64,000 nucleotides of DNA, taken from NCBI GenBank assembly GCA_044348085.1, contig JBIKTM010000002.1, forward strand, positions 1 through 64,000. The letters run 5' to 3'. Positions within the stretch are counted from its first letter, which is position 1. The number at the start of each line of letters is the position of its first letter. Below are positions 52,269 to 60,938 of this stretch, one piece after another. The position numbers and the translations under genes were made by a program. This DNA comes from Verrucolacustris sp044348085 (GTDB taxonomy: Bacteria; Verrucomicrobiota; Verrucomicrobiia; Methylacidiphilales; Verrucolacustridaceae). Below the pieces are notes generated by a model. That model saw only the letters and a list, made by a program, of their open reading frames with translations. It searched no databases and had not been told where the DNA came from.

Positions 52269-53357
52269 GTGAAGATTTTTTTTCTGTCAACCCGTCCTGA
52301 TGTCGGGCTTCAGGTGCCACCCCACCGTCTCTTTCATGACACACCGGGATACGAGACGGTTTATTCCACCGCAGAGAAGGGGGACGGGTGGAAATCCATC
52401 CATAAATCTATACTGACATTGAACACGGGGGCTTACGACTTGGCGATAGTTCAGATTCGGGAAGAAGCGGTCTTTCGCGAGGACACAGGCTGGGCCCGGG
52501 GAATGGGGCGTGCCCTCCTGACCGCTCTCTTGCGCCCAGAAAAGATCGGGCCCTTACTTCTCTTTGCGCGCTTGGTGAGCAGCCAGATCCCGATCGCACT
52601 TTTTAACCATACGGACGATGGGCGGATCCTTCCGGCCTCCGAATGGTTTTACCGACGTTGCCAAGCCTGTTTTGTCCGTGAACTTCATCCCCTCCCAGAA
52701 ATCGCCTTGCGGGACATCTACACCTCCTCGGGGGGAAATCCCCGATCCAATCGGAGGGCTCGCAAACTCCTTTCTTTTTTCGATCCACCCTGCCCCCAAG
52801 GCCGGAATCTCAGCAAGCTCCATCCCATCAGTCTCGGTATTTCCTCTCAAGCGCTGTCCATGATTCCCCCTGCCGGGGAAAAAAAATGGGACCTCTTTTT
52901 TGCCGGGGATCTTGGAGAAAAAGGATTCCGGGGGAGGTTGCTGGAAGAGTGCCGAGCCTACGCCACAGCTCGTCGACTAAAGTTCCTTCTGGCCGACCGG
53001 ATGGACTATCCTAATTATTTGCGCGCCCTTTCTGAATCCCGACTCGCCCTGTCCCCGCCGGGTATGGGCTGGGACTGTTGGCGCCATTACGAGTCCATGG
53101 CTGCCGGTTCCGTCCCGCTTATGCCCTACCCCACAGTTCTGCCATACCGGCCGGCAATCGACGGGGAGCACTCTTTTTATTTTGCACCCGAACCGGGCGG
53201 GCTGACTCGCGCTTTGGACCGCGCCTTTTCCATGCAAGCCCAGCTGCTGAACATGGCCGCCGCCGGCCGGGAACTTGTTCTCCAGCACCACACGTTCCCG
53301 AAGCTAAGGGAATACGTGATCAGCAAAACGTTGGAGGCCTTTTCCCGACCAAGATAA
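52269..53357 (+). CDS. Glycosyltransferase-like protein (group 1/exostosin-like C-terminus)
   Basis: 362 aa from GTG. The C-terminal part has the features of CAZy glycosyltransferase domains of the spore-maturation/exostosin type: KKWDLFFAGDLGEKGFRGR, DYPNYLRALSESRLALSPP, MGWDCWRHYESMAAGSVPLM. The N-terminal part (AIVQIREEAVFREDTGW) fits a GT-B fold. No family can be named firmly. The only + strand gene in this stretch, flanked by the chimeric remnant and a GT4 gene running the other way. Confidence 0.72.
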   Translation: MKIFFLSTRPDVGLQVPPHRLFHDTPGYETVYSTAEKGDGWKSIHKSILTLNTGAYDLAIVQIREEAVFREDTGWARGMGRALLTALLRPEKIGPLLLFARLVSSQIPIALFNHTDDGRILPASEWFYRRCQACFVRELHPLPEIALRDIYTSSGGNPRSNRRARKLLSFFDPPCPQGRNLSKLHPISLGISSQALSMIPPAGEKKWDLFFAGDLGEKGFRGRLLEECRAYATARRLKFLLADRMDYPNYLRALSESRLALSPPGMGWDCWRHYESMAAGSVPLMPYPTVLPYRPAIDGEHSFYFAPEPGGLTRALDRAFSMQAQLLNMAAAGRELVLQHHTFPKLREYVISKTLEAFSRPR

Positions 53358-53385
53358 ACCGTCGATCACCGCCCATCTTCTTCCG

Positions 53386-54567
53386 TCATCGGCTCCCGGA
53401 CCTCAGGTCCCCAACCAACTCTTCAAACTGCCTCATCAACTTTGCTTGGTCCCACTGCTCTTCTGCAAATCTCCAGCATTTCTCCCGCATCTCGCGAAGC
53501 CCGCGGACATCTGCTAAAGCCTTTTGCAAACATTCATTTAAAGATTTTTCCGTCACCTCGCCTGCCAGGAATCCGTTCTCTCCGGATTGTATCATTTCCG
53601 GTATTCCGCCCACCGGAAATGCAAGCACCGGCGTTCCGCAGGCGAGAGACTCCTGAATCTGACAGGGCGCATTTTCCATCCGTGCGGGATGCACATAAAG
53701 GTCCGCAGCACGGTAGGCATCCGCCATGGCCTCATCGGTATCAATGGATCCAAGGTTCACTATCCCTTTCCTCTCCTGTCCATTCCGCCCAAACAAAGCC
53801 AGAGTGGCGTCTTTTCTTCCTTGGCCCCACGCCTCCAGTAAAAGATCAAAGCCCTTGCGCTCATCCTTGAGTGAGTCCGCGCCAGCTAAAATCACCACTC
53901 CCTTCTTCGGCAACTCAAACCTTCTGCGGGCTGCTGCCTGATCTCTCGGTGAGTACACTTGAAAGTCAATTGGATTTGGCAAGTGCCAGCATTTTTGCCC
54001 CGCTAATACTGAGGCCAAATCTGCCAGCCATTTCGAAGGCGCTGTCAACGTCACCTTGTATTTTCCAGATTCCCTACACACCTTTTGAACTCTTGAATCC
54101 TTGGACTCTCCCCCCTTCGCCCCCTGCCCCTTTCCACTTTTGAAACCTGAATCTACTTTCCAGTAAGATTGGCCATTGTTACCCAAAGCCCACATATCAT
54201 GCAAAGTCCAGATGACCTGCCCCTGTGCCAAGGCTTGCCCTACCATTTCCTGGCCCCAACCCCATTTTTCTCCTCCAGCAACATTGTGAAACCAGACGAA
54301 GTCGGGCCTTTCCTTGGCCAGCAGTTCACCGAGCCCTTGCTCAACCTTTTTCTTTCTTTCTTTCTTCTTGCCTGTGAAACACTCGACGATCCGCCGCCAC
54401 CCGCGGGGTGGCTTGCCGCTCAGAAGAGACCCCTCTAATGGCTTTTCATCTCCGGTGATTTGCAGAACTTTAACACCTTGCTTTCCAAGTAAATCAACCC
54501 AGCGACTGGCTGCCTTGGCAGCTCCGCCTGCAATTAGATGGTCCTGAGCAACTAGTATCGTTTCCAT
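53386..54567 (-). CDS. Glycosyltransferase family 4
   Basis: 393 aa GT-B retaining enzyme. N-terminal LIAGGAAKAASRWVDLL, central VIWTLHDMWALGNNGQSYW and APSKWLADL, C-terminal domain with DERKGFDLLLEAW and the acidic ExxE-type site in RMENAPCQIQESLACGTPVL, FPVGGIPEMI. Uses a nucleotide sugar; sugar and acceptor unknown. A Lys/Gly-rich insert sits near residues 70-80 and 145-155. Confidence 0.9.
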   Translation of the reverse strand: METILVAQDHLIAGGAAKAASRWVDLLGKQGVKVLQITGDEKPLEGSLLSGKPPRGWRRIVECFTGKKKERKKKVEQGLGELLAKERPDFVWFHNVAGGEKWGWGQEMVGQALAQGQVIWTLHDMWALGNNGQSYWKVDSGFKSGKGQGAKGGESKDSRVQKVCRESGKYKVTLTAPSKWLADLASVLAGQKCWHLPNPIDFQVYSPRDQAAARRRFELPKKGVVILAGADSLKDERKGFDLLLEAWGQGRKDATLALFGRNGQERKGIVNLGSIDTDEAMADAYRAADLYVHPARMENAPCQIQESLACGTPVLAFPVGGIPEMIQSGENGFLAGEVTEKSLNECLQKALADVRGLREMREKCWRFAEEQWDQAKLMRQFEELVGDLRSGSR

Positions 54568-54627
54568 TAAAAATTGCCTTAATCGAACTAAACCAGCTCT
54601 TCCGTCATCTGCATTAAAATCAGTTTA

Positions 54628-55434
54628 TTATCGAGACCAGCAAATCTTGTAGTCGTTCCTACTTGGAACGTTGCAGGAATCAACCAAGTCGTTTGGCAGG
54701 GCGGCAACTTTGTCTTTTCCACGGGGTCTTCCTCTGACAAAAGAAATTTCTAGCAACTCAGGCAATCCATCCTTAGCCACTTCGCCTCCATTATTCCCAT
54801 GAAGGTGGACAATAAAATGCGTTTTCTGGATATTCCTCACGATTTCTTCAAAGGTTTTACGGAATACTCCAGTTTCATGAAATTCCACTGTCAAATATGC
54901 GACCCTTGATGCAAAGCTAATCAGATCAGGCAAAACTCGGTACTCGGCTCCCTCAATATCCATTTTTACTAAAAGATTTTTACATCCTGATAAACGCGAA
55001 AAGGCCTTGCTCATATCACAATCTCCCTTGCCAACAATCTGGTCATGAGCCCTTTCGCGAAAATGACAGGCGGGCGCGGAAAAAGTATTTCTAAAGTCTT
55101 CCAGAATTCTTGAGGTTTCTTGAAATTTTAAATAGCTTCCTCTCAGGGTTAACGCCTGCACCAAGGCAGCCCTTTTTTCTCTGTAGAATATCCGCTCGGA
55201 TACACTGGGGTCATATGCGTGCAGGGGGATCTTTGGATGGCGCTGTCGAACCTGCCGCTCAAAAGACCAGTTTCGATCCACTCCGAAACTCAACAACCCA
55301 TCTATCTTCTCAAGGCAGTCGGATGGCAAAACATAGCCACCATCATGATCGCAACCGAATCTATTAAGTCGCACAACAGAAAAAGGGCGCAGCCAGGAAA
55401 GATTTTTCCCAAGTCGACAAAGGATTCGTTTCAA
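54628..55434 (-). CDS. FkbM-family SAM methyltransferase
   Basis: 268 aa. SAM-dependent methyltransferase of the FkbM type: GLLSFGVDRNWSFERQVRQ, LVKMDIEGAEYRVLPDL (the conserved DIEGAE) and VAYLTVEFHETG. Typical of sugar O-methylation in surface-glycan clusters. It follows the palindrome after the ThDP-enzyme gene; whether it is cotranscribed is open. Confidence 0.85.
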   Translation of the reverse strand: MKRILCRLGKNLSWLRPFSVVRLNRFGCDHDGGYVLPSDCLEKIDGLLSFGVDRNWSFERQVRQRHPKIPLHAYDPSVSERIFYREKRAALVQALTLRGSYLKFQETSRILEDFRNTFSAPACHFRERAHDQIVGKGDCDMSKAFSRLSGCKNLLVKMDIEGAEYRVLPDLISFASRVAYLTVEFHETGVFRKTFEEIVRNIQKTHFIVHLHGNNGGEVAKDGLPELLEISFVRGRPRGKDKVAALPNDLVDSCNVPSRNDYKICWSR

Positions 55435-55473
55435 TTTACGGATATTAAAACACTCTTTGTTTAATCAAAAGCC

Positions 55474-55491
55474 TCAAGATTCGAATCTTGA
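55474..55491. terminator. 18-bp perfect palindrome downstream of the ThDP gene
   Basis: TCAAGATTCGAATCTTGA is perfectly self-complementary over 18 bp. It can fold as a 7-bp stem with a 4-nt loop. On the + strand a run of five T follows (TGTTTTTCC); on the - strand, where the genes lie, GGCTTTTGATT follows, so termination there is weak but possible. It sits between the 40-aa ORF and the FkbM gene. Confidence 0.5.
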
Positions 55492-55507
55492 TGTTTTTCC
55501 TTAAGTA

Positions 55508-55630
55508 TTACGGCTTTTCGCCCTTGCCGAACGCCAGATGCAGATAAACTTTTCGAGTATAGGGAGTAGGGAGATGCCCTGCAAAAATTTGATCAATCCG
55601 TTCTGTATAAGATGAAGAATTGGATAACAC
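55508..55630 (-). CDS. Small ORF of 40 aa coupled to the ThDP-enzyme gene
   Basis: From GTG, one base after the ThDP-enzyme stop, with GGAGGG eight bases upstream inside that gene's last codons. It encodes 40 aa (VLSNSSSYTERIDQIFAGHL, then PTPYTRKVYLHLAFGKGEKP and a stop). I recognise no domain. It may be a real translationally coupled small protein or the tail of a gene lost by deletion. Missed by a 60-aa length cutoff. Confidence 0.45.
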   Translation of the reverse strand: MLSNSSSYTERIDQIFAGHLPTPYTRKVYLHLAFGKGEKP

Positions 55631-55631
55631 T

Positions 55632-57350
55632 TCAAGTGCCCTCCATATCAATCGGCTTAGCAAAAGGCTCCATTTCAGTTATTCCTTTTCCGAATGCCAT
55701 TTTGGGATAAGCATTTATCTCAGTTGGAATAGTAACTTCTAGTAGAAAAGGCTTATCTTTCTCTTTCCAAAGGCAGGCTAGAGCTGAACCTACATCCTTC
55801 TCATGCTCCAGAAGCTCCGAAGAAATTCCATAGGCGGAAGCAATCGCCTTAAAAGATGGAGCAGAATACCCCCAGACAGTGGATTGAACTCTTCCGCTGA
55901 AATATGAATCCTGAAATTGACGAACCATGCCGTGGCAATGATTGTTAATAATCACGATTTTGATCGGCATCTTTTGGTGCACAATGGTCTGAAGCTCTTG
56001 GATATTAACTTGGAATCCACCATCCCCGGCAATCACCACCACTGCTTGGCCGGCCGCTAGGCAGGCTCCGATGGCCGCAGGCAAAGCAAACCCCATCGCA
56101 CCCATTCCACCCGAGGTGAGAAAACGCTGGGAGGAGGTCAATCGAACCGATTGGGCAGCCCACATCTGATGTTGGCCGACATCGACTATAAATGCAGCAG
56201 CACTGCAGGATTTCTCGGACAAACTATGCATGAAAGAATTAGGGTTGATCCCTGGCATGCCTGCCTGCTCCTTTGCATCGGGCCACTTATCCTTGAGCTC
56301 AGAAATTCTTGCTTTCCAAACTGGATGTCCAGACCCAAAAGGTAGTTTTTTTCCAGCAGCCTCGATAAAAGGAATCAGTTCAGATACCAGGCTTTCGCAA
56401 CCCTCTACCCTGTTATTGATTTCACCCGGCTCGCAATCTACATGGAAGATTTGCTTCTCGCCTTTGAAGTTTTGCGTGTCGGCTCCGGTCTGACGAACAT
56501 CAAGGCGGCTTCCCAATACCAAAAGAAGATCAGCTTCGCTGATGGCAAGATTGGCCCAACGGTTGCCATAACTTCCAATTAAACCCACACGGAGGGGGTG
56601 GTTATACGGCAATATGTCGACTGCCATGAGAGAGTTCACGACAGGAATTGCCAGTCTCTTGACCAATTCGCGAAATGGAGTGCGAGCGAGGCCTGAGTTC
56701 ACCCCTCCCCCTGCAAGAAGAAGAGGTCGTTTGGCTTTTGCAAGCGCCAAGCCGAGCCGCGCAAGAAAATTGCATGGATCGGGATAGTTACGTGTTGATT
56801 CGGGCCTTGGAATCGACAATCCAGCAACCTTAATGGCCGCTCTTTGCACATCCATGGGAATATCAAGCAGGACGGGACCCGGACGGCCTGATTTCGCCAA
56901 GGAAAAGGCTTCATCAAGAAGCCGAGGTAGCTGATCCGGGTCAGCAACGAGTGTGGAAGATTTAGTGATGGGCCGGGCCATAGAAACTATATCTGTTTCC
57001 TGAAAGCCTAACTGGCGAACACCTCTGTCACCCTTCATTTCATGACGATTGACCTGTCCCGTGATAAACACAGCTGGCACCGAATCGAAATAACAGCTGC
57101 CGATGGCGGTCAAAAGATTAGTCGCGCCCGGACCACTGGTGGCCAAAGCAATTCCCGGGCCACCTGTAATACGCGCGAAACCCTCGGCGGCAAATCCCGC
57201 AGCCTGCTCGTGGTGCATGCTAATAATCTTGATGCGTTTCCGCCGATGTAAGGAGTCAATTAAAACGGCAATCATTCCCCCAACTAATTCAAACACATGG
57301 GTCACACCACGCTTTTCCAAATCACGTGCGATGTAGTCTGCGACTGTCAT
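55632..57350 (-). CDS. Thiamine-diphosphate-dependent acetolactate-synthase-like enzyme (YerE-like by context)
   Basis: 572 aa from MTVADYIARDLEKRGVTHVF. Pyr-binding domain with the catalytic Glu in MHHEQAAGFAAEGFAR, then TSGPGATNLLTAIGSC; central domain (LLLAGGGVNSGLAR); PP domain with the ThDP motif GDGGFQVNIQELQTIV and NNHCHGMVRQF. This is the IlvB family, but no small subunit (ilvH) is present and it lies in the CDP-sugar set. Homologues in such clusters, such as YerE of Yersinia, decarboxylate pyruvate and move an acetyl unit onto C4 of CDP-4-keto-3,6-dideoxyglucose. That role is inferred. An amino-acid biosynthesis enzyme is the main alternative. Confidence 0.88.
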   Translation of the reverse strand: MTVADYIARDLEKRGVTHVFELVGGMIAVLIDSLHRRKRIKIISMHHEQAAGFAAEGFARITGGPGIALATSGPGATNLLTAIGSCYFDSVPAVFITGQVNRHEMKGDRGVRQLGFQETDIVSMARPITKSSTLVADPDQLPRLLDEAFSLAKSGRPGPVLLDIPMDVQRAAIKVAGLSIPRPESTRNYPDPCNFLARLGLALAKAKRPLLLAGGGVNSGLARTPFRELVKRLAIPVVNSLMAVDILPYNHPLRVGLIGSYGNRWANLAISEADLLLVLGSRLDVRQTGADTQNFKGEKQIFHVDCEPGEINNRVEGCESLVSELIPFIEAAGKKLPFGSGHPVWKARISELKDKWPDAKEQAGMPGINPNSFMHSLSEKSCSAAAFIVDVGQHQMWAAQSVRLTSSQRFLTSGGMGAMGFALPAAIGACLAAGQAVVVIAGDGGFQVNIQELQTIVHQKMPIKIVIINNHCHGMVRQFQDSYFSGRVQSTVWGYSAPSFKAIASAYGISSELLEHEKDVGSALACLWKEKDKPFLLEVTIPTEINAYPKMAFGKGITEMEPFAKPIDMEGT

Positions 57351-57355
57351 CTTGG

Positions 57356-58378
57356 CTAATCTAACCATCGAACTGTTTTATTGATGGCGTCCGGTAGTGC
57401 AACGTTCTCCCGTAAGTTCAAATCGCGCCTAGCTCTTTGACAATTCGGCACACATCGCGATGATTTTGTTGCTCCAATTAGTGGTTGTGAGATTTTGACC
57501 GTCAAGTTGGCGCCTACTATTCTGGCCACGAGAGATGCGAGTTCTAGGATCGAGACTTCTTTCTCAGAGCCCACGTTGTAGGCTCCGTGAGTGCCCCCCC
57601 GGAAGAGAATTGTCCAAAGCCAGATGGCAAGATCTGCGGCGTAGAGATAGGAGCGACAAGGTGAACCATCTTTGATAAGAATCGGCCCCCCTCTTAACGC
57701 GTCCCGCATGAAGTTGCCAACGGCAAAATGGGCATCAAGCGGTAAATGGGGGCCCACAAAAGCAAAGCACCGGGCAATGGTTGCCTCGAGGCCATGCTCC
57801 TGATGCGCAATCGCACAAAGAAGTTCCCCTACTCGCTTCCCTTCCCCATAGACCGAGTTGGGGTCCATCGGATCCGGTGAACCAAGGTACGTTTCGGGAA
57901 TATGGGTCATTTCAGAAGGTTGCTTCCCGTAAACTGCACCAGAACTCACAAAGAGAAAACGCTTGGCACCTGCAGTCACCGCAAACTCCAGTGTGCGCTT
58001 TGTTCCGCGGATGATCGTATCCAGCATTTCGGATTGCAGAATAGGAGCCGAGAAAGTTGTGCCGGCATGAATAACGTGTGTGAAAGATCCTCGGGGAAAG
58101 TCAAAATCACGGACGTCACCGCGATGTAAAGCGATCGAGCTTTCTTGGGCCATATGGGGGACTTTTGCATGGAAAGCATCCGGATCCCGAGACAACCCCA
58201 CCAAACTAGCCCCAAGGTTCAAATTTTTATTTGCAAAAGCAAAGCTTTCCAAAAGCCAAATCCCAAAGAACCCAGTAGCGCCTGTGACAAAAATCTTACC
58301 ACCACGGAATTGCTCCCAAAGAGGCCGGGTATGAGCAAGAACATGCTCCAAATCCTCCTTGGGAAGTGGATGAGCCAT
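57356..58378 (-). CDS. NAD-dependent epimerase/dehydratase (CDP-sugar reductase/epimerase)
   Basis: 340 aa extended-SDR. Rossmann motif FVTGATGFFGIWLLE, LHRGDVRDF, HVIHAGTTFSAP, VSSGAVYGKQPSE, Tyr-x-x-x-Lys in VYGEGKRVGE, and YNVGSEKEVSILEL. An N-terminal extension (~30 residues) precedes the NAD site. It follows rfbH by 5 bp and precedes the ThDP-enzyme gene by 5 bp. In the yersiniose pathway the reductase YerF acts after the ThDP enzyme; a tyvelose/paratose-type reductase or epimerase role is also possible. Confidence 0.88.
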   Translation of the reverse strand: MAHPLPKEDLEHVLAHTRPLWEQFRGGKIFVTGATGFFGIWLLESFAFANKNLNLGASLVGLSRDPDAFHAKVPHMAQESSIALHRGDVRDFDFPRGSFTHVIHAGTTFSAPILQSEMLDTIIRGTKRTLEFAVTAGAKRFLFVSSGAVYGKQPSEMTHIPETYLGSPDPMDPNSVYGEGKRVGELLCAIAHQEHGLEATIARCFAFVGPHLPLDAHFAVGNFMRDALRGGPILIKDGSPCRSYLYAADLAIWLWTILFRGGTHGAYNVGSEKEVSILELASLVARIVGANLTVKISQPLIGATKSSRCVPNCQRARRDLNLRENVALPDAINKTVRWLD

Positions 58379-58383
58379 AATGT

Positions 58384-59886
58384 TTACCGCTGCAGCGCAA
58401 AATCCCTAATCTCGCTAATCTCGTGTTCTAGCATCTGCTTGCTTAGGCCTGGGTAGGTGCCAAGAAATAGTGCCTGATTCATGATCTCGTCCGCTCCCCT
58501 TGTTTCTCCTACCTGTCGGAAAGAATTGGGCCGTTCTTTCTTCAACTGAACAAACACAGGTTGCCGCGTTAGATTCCCTCCAAACAGCATCCGATTGCCT
58601 ATTTTTTTCTGATCCAAATGCTTTGCTAAGTCCCGAACCTTAAATCGGGCATTCGGCCGCACTCGGATCATGAAGCCAAACCAAGAGCAGTCGGATATGC
58701 TTCCTTTACCATCCCAAGAAAATCCCCCACCTGCCGTCCACCTTGTCGCATGAGTCGGCAGGGAAAAGTCAAATATATCCCCGAGCTCATCAAGCCCTCG
58801 CCTTAAGATCTCCCAATTGTTTTTTCGTGCCTGAATAAAATCGGGTAATTTTTTTAACTGAACACGCCCAATAGCAGCCTGAATATCGAGTGGTTTAAGA
58901 TTATAACCGAGATGACTATAAATGTATTTGTGATCATATCCCTCGGGCAGTTCTCCCAACTTCCAGTCAAATCGTTTCCCGCAGGTGTTGTCCTGGCCAG
59001 AGGCACACCAACAGTCCCGTCCCCAATCTCGGAAGCTCTCGACCAGCTTTTTCAATGGCGGATGCGAAACGATGTTCACCGCCCCACCCTCCCCCATCGT
59101 CATGTGGTGGGGCGGGTAGAAAGACTGAGTGGATAGATCCCCCCAACTCCCAGTATAACGAGTAATGTGGATCCCATCTGACGGAATTCCGGGCGAGTTT
59201 TCCGAAAAGCCAAGGTCCTTAGCTTTTGTCACTGGCATGGAGTAAGTGCTTCCTAAGGAATCGCAATTATCTTCAATCAGCCAAAGATCATACTTCCGAC
59301 AGAAGGATAGAACCACGCCAAGGTCAAAAGGGTTTCCAAGGGTGTGAGCCATCATTACCGCTTTCGTCTTTCCCTCCTGAAATGCCATCTCCAGTTGCTC
59401 CACTCGGGCATTTCCGGTGGCAGGTTCATTGTCGATGAACACGGGAACCAGCCCATTTTGAAGGATTGGCGCCACCGTAGTGGGAAAGCCGGCCGCACAG
59501 GTGATCACCTCGTCTCCAAGCCGTAATCTGCGTTTTTCCGGAATCTTGTGACTCGTCAAGGCCGTCAATGCAAGCAGGTTGGCGGAGGAGCCAGAGTTGA
59601 CTAAAAGCGTGTGTTTTACGCCGAGGAACGAAGCCAACTCATGCTCAAAAGCCTCCCCCTCCGGACCCAAGGTCAGCCAAAAATCCAATGTCGCTGAAAC
59701 AGCTGCCTCCACCTCATTCTCTGTAAAAACACGACCCGCATAAGGAACAAGGGTATCACCTGCCATAAATGGAGAGCGGATGGGATCATCACCCGGCCGC
59801 TGGGCGGCGTGGGTAATTCTTGAATACTCGCGTGTGAGACGAAGTATTTCCTGCCTGATTTTTTTGGGGTCGATTTCTTGGCTCAT
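58384..59886 (-). CDS. rfbH: CDP-4-keto-6-deoxy-D-glucose 3-dehydrase (E1, RfbH/DdhC)
   Basis: 500 aa. PMP-dependent, [2Fe-2S] enzyme that removes the C3 hydroxyl from CDP-4-keto-6-deoxyglucose. The usual Schiff-base Lys is replaced by His: SFYPPHHMTMGEGGAV. The iron-sulfur cysteines are in DWGRDCWCASGQDNTCGKRF. The rest, NSGSSANLLALTAL, EVITCAAGFPTTVAPI and DNCDSLGSTY, fit the DegT/ColD/E1 family. ATG overlaps the rfbG stop. The partner E3 reductase is not in the window. Confidence 0.96.
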   Translation of the reverse strand: MSQEIDPKKIRQEILRLTREYSRITHAAQRPGDDPIRSPFMAGDTLVPYAGRVFTENEVEAAVSATLDFWLTLGPEGEAFEHELASFLGVKHTLLVNSGSSANLLALTALTSHKIPEKRRLRLGDEVITCAAGFPTTVAPILQNGLVPVFIDNEPATGNARVEQLEMAFQEGKTKAVMMAHTLGNPFDLGVVLSFCRKYDLWLIEDNCDSLGSTYSMPVTKAKDLGFSENSPGIPSDGIHITRYTGSWGDLSTQSFYPPHHMTMGEGGAVNIVSHPPLKKLVESFRDWGRDCWCASGQDNTCGKRFDWKLGELPEGYDHKYIYSHLGYNLKPLDIQAAIGRVQLKKLPDFIQARKNNWEILRRGLDELGDIFDFSLPTHATRWTAGGGFSWDGKGSISDCSWFGFMIRVRPNARFKVRDLAKHLDQKKIGNRMLFGGNLTRQPVFVQLKKERPNSFRQVGETRGADEIMNQALFLGTYPGLSKQMLEHEISEIRDFALQR

Positions 59887-60938
59887 CTTGGATTCAGGTT
59901 TGAATATTCTTTGATTTGCTGACGGCAGGTCTGAAAGGCATCAAAGTTCGGCTGGATGGATGCCTGATACCAATCCATGGTCATGGCGACGGTCTGGGCA
60001 AAGCTCAATCGTGGTCTCCATCGAAGCTCATGCAAGGCATGTTGGTTATTGAGCTGCAGACGACCCGCCTCGTGAGGCGGGGTTTTTTCCCGAATGCGTC
60101 GCCAACGTCCTGGCCAGTTTTTCAGAATTTGACGAACAAGGGTAGAAACCGTCTTCTGGTCCCTTAGAGATGGCCCAAAGTTATACGCACGCCCCGTTTT
60201 TCGATCCCTGGAAAGATGAAGTGCCAAAGCGAGATAGCCGGCCGTGGGCTCCAACACATGTTGCCAAGGGCGGATGGAGGCAGGATTTCGTACTGGAATC
60301 GGTCGCCCCGCCCGGAGTGCACGAAATGCATCCGGCACAATACGGTTTTCTGCGTAATCGCCACCTCCGATTACATTCCCAGATCGGGCGGACGCAATCC
60401 GCACTGGGTGGCCTTGAAAAAAGGAGTCCCGATAAGAGCTGATGAGAATTTCGGCGGCCGCTTTGCTGGCACTATAGGGATCCTGTCCTCCCAACGGATC
60501 CTCCTCCCGAAAGGCATGCCGTCTCTCCTCGTTCCGATAGACTTTATCCGTGGTGATGAAAACCGCCGCGCAGGGGTGCCGCAACTCGCGGAGCGCCTCC
60601 ACGACGTGGGCGGTTCCTAAGGTGTTGACCTCGTAGGTTTCCAAGGGGCGAAGATAGGAATCCCGAACCAGAGGCTGTGCTGCAAGGTGAAGCACAAAAT
60701 CAGGACGGCATCGGACGATGGACTTCCGAACCTTCCCGGCATCGCGCAGATCGCCGAGTTCGTGCCTAAGCCGATTCTTGAGCTTTAGCTGTGAGAAGAA
60801 AGAGGTCCGCGGAGCCAAGGAGAACCCAGTGACTATAGCACCCATGTCCGTCAACCAGACCGCCAGCCAGCCTCCTTTAAACCCGGTGTGACCGCTAAGC
60901 CAGACGCGCTTGCCCCGGAAAGCGCTTGGCAAGATCAC
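59883..60938 (-). CDS. rfbG: CDP-glucose 4,6-dehydratase
   Basis: 351 aa from GTG (VILPSAFRGKRVWLSGHTGF) overlapping the rfbF stop as GTGA; a longer ORF to 60971 exists but lies within rfbF. Extended SDR: SGHTGFKGGWLAVWL, HLAAQPLVRDSYLRPLETYE, VFITTDKVY, PYSASKAAAEILISSY, SARSGNVIGGGDYAENR. Converts CDP-glucose to CDP-4-keto-6-deoxyglucose using NAD. Second enzyme of the CDP-dideoxysugar pathway. Confidence 0.96.
   Translation of the reverse strand: MILPSAFRGKRVWLSGHTGFKGGWLAVWLTDMGAIVTGFSLAPRTSFFSQLKLKNRLRHELGDLRDAGKVRKSIVRCRPDFVLHLAAQPLVRDSYLRPLETYEVNTLGTAHVVEALRELRHPCAAVFITTDKVYRNEERRHAFREEDPLGGQDPYSASKAAAEILISSYRDSFFQGHPVRIASARSGNVIGGGDYAENRIVPDAFRALRAGRPIPVRNPASIRPWQHVLEPTAGYLALALHLSRDRKTGRAYNFGPSLRDQKTVSTLVRQILKNWPGRWRRIREKTPPHEAGRLQLNNQHALHELRWRPRLSFAQTVAMTMDWYQASIQPNFDAFQTCRQQIKEYSNLNPR

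Noticed and set aside
55632..57350. Housekeeping acetolactate synthase (ilvB)
   Set aside because: No ilvH or ilvC/ilvD is nearby, and the gene is embedded 5 bp from a CDP-sugar reductase in the rfbFGH set, so a sugar-modifying role is preferred. Not excluded without phylogeny.
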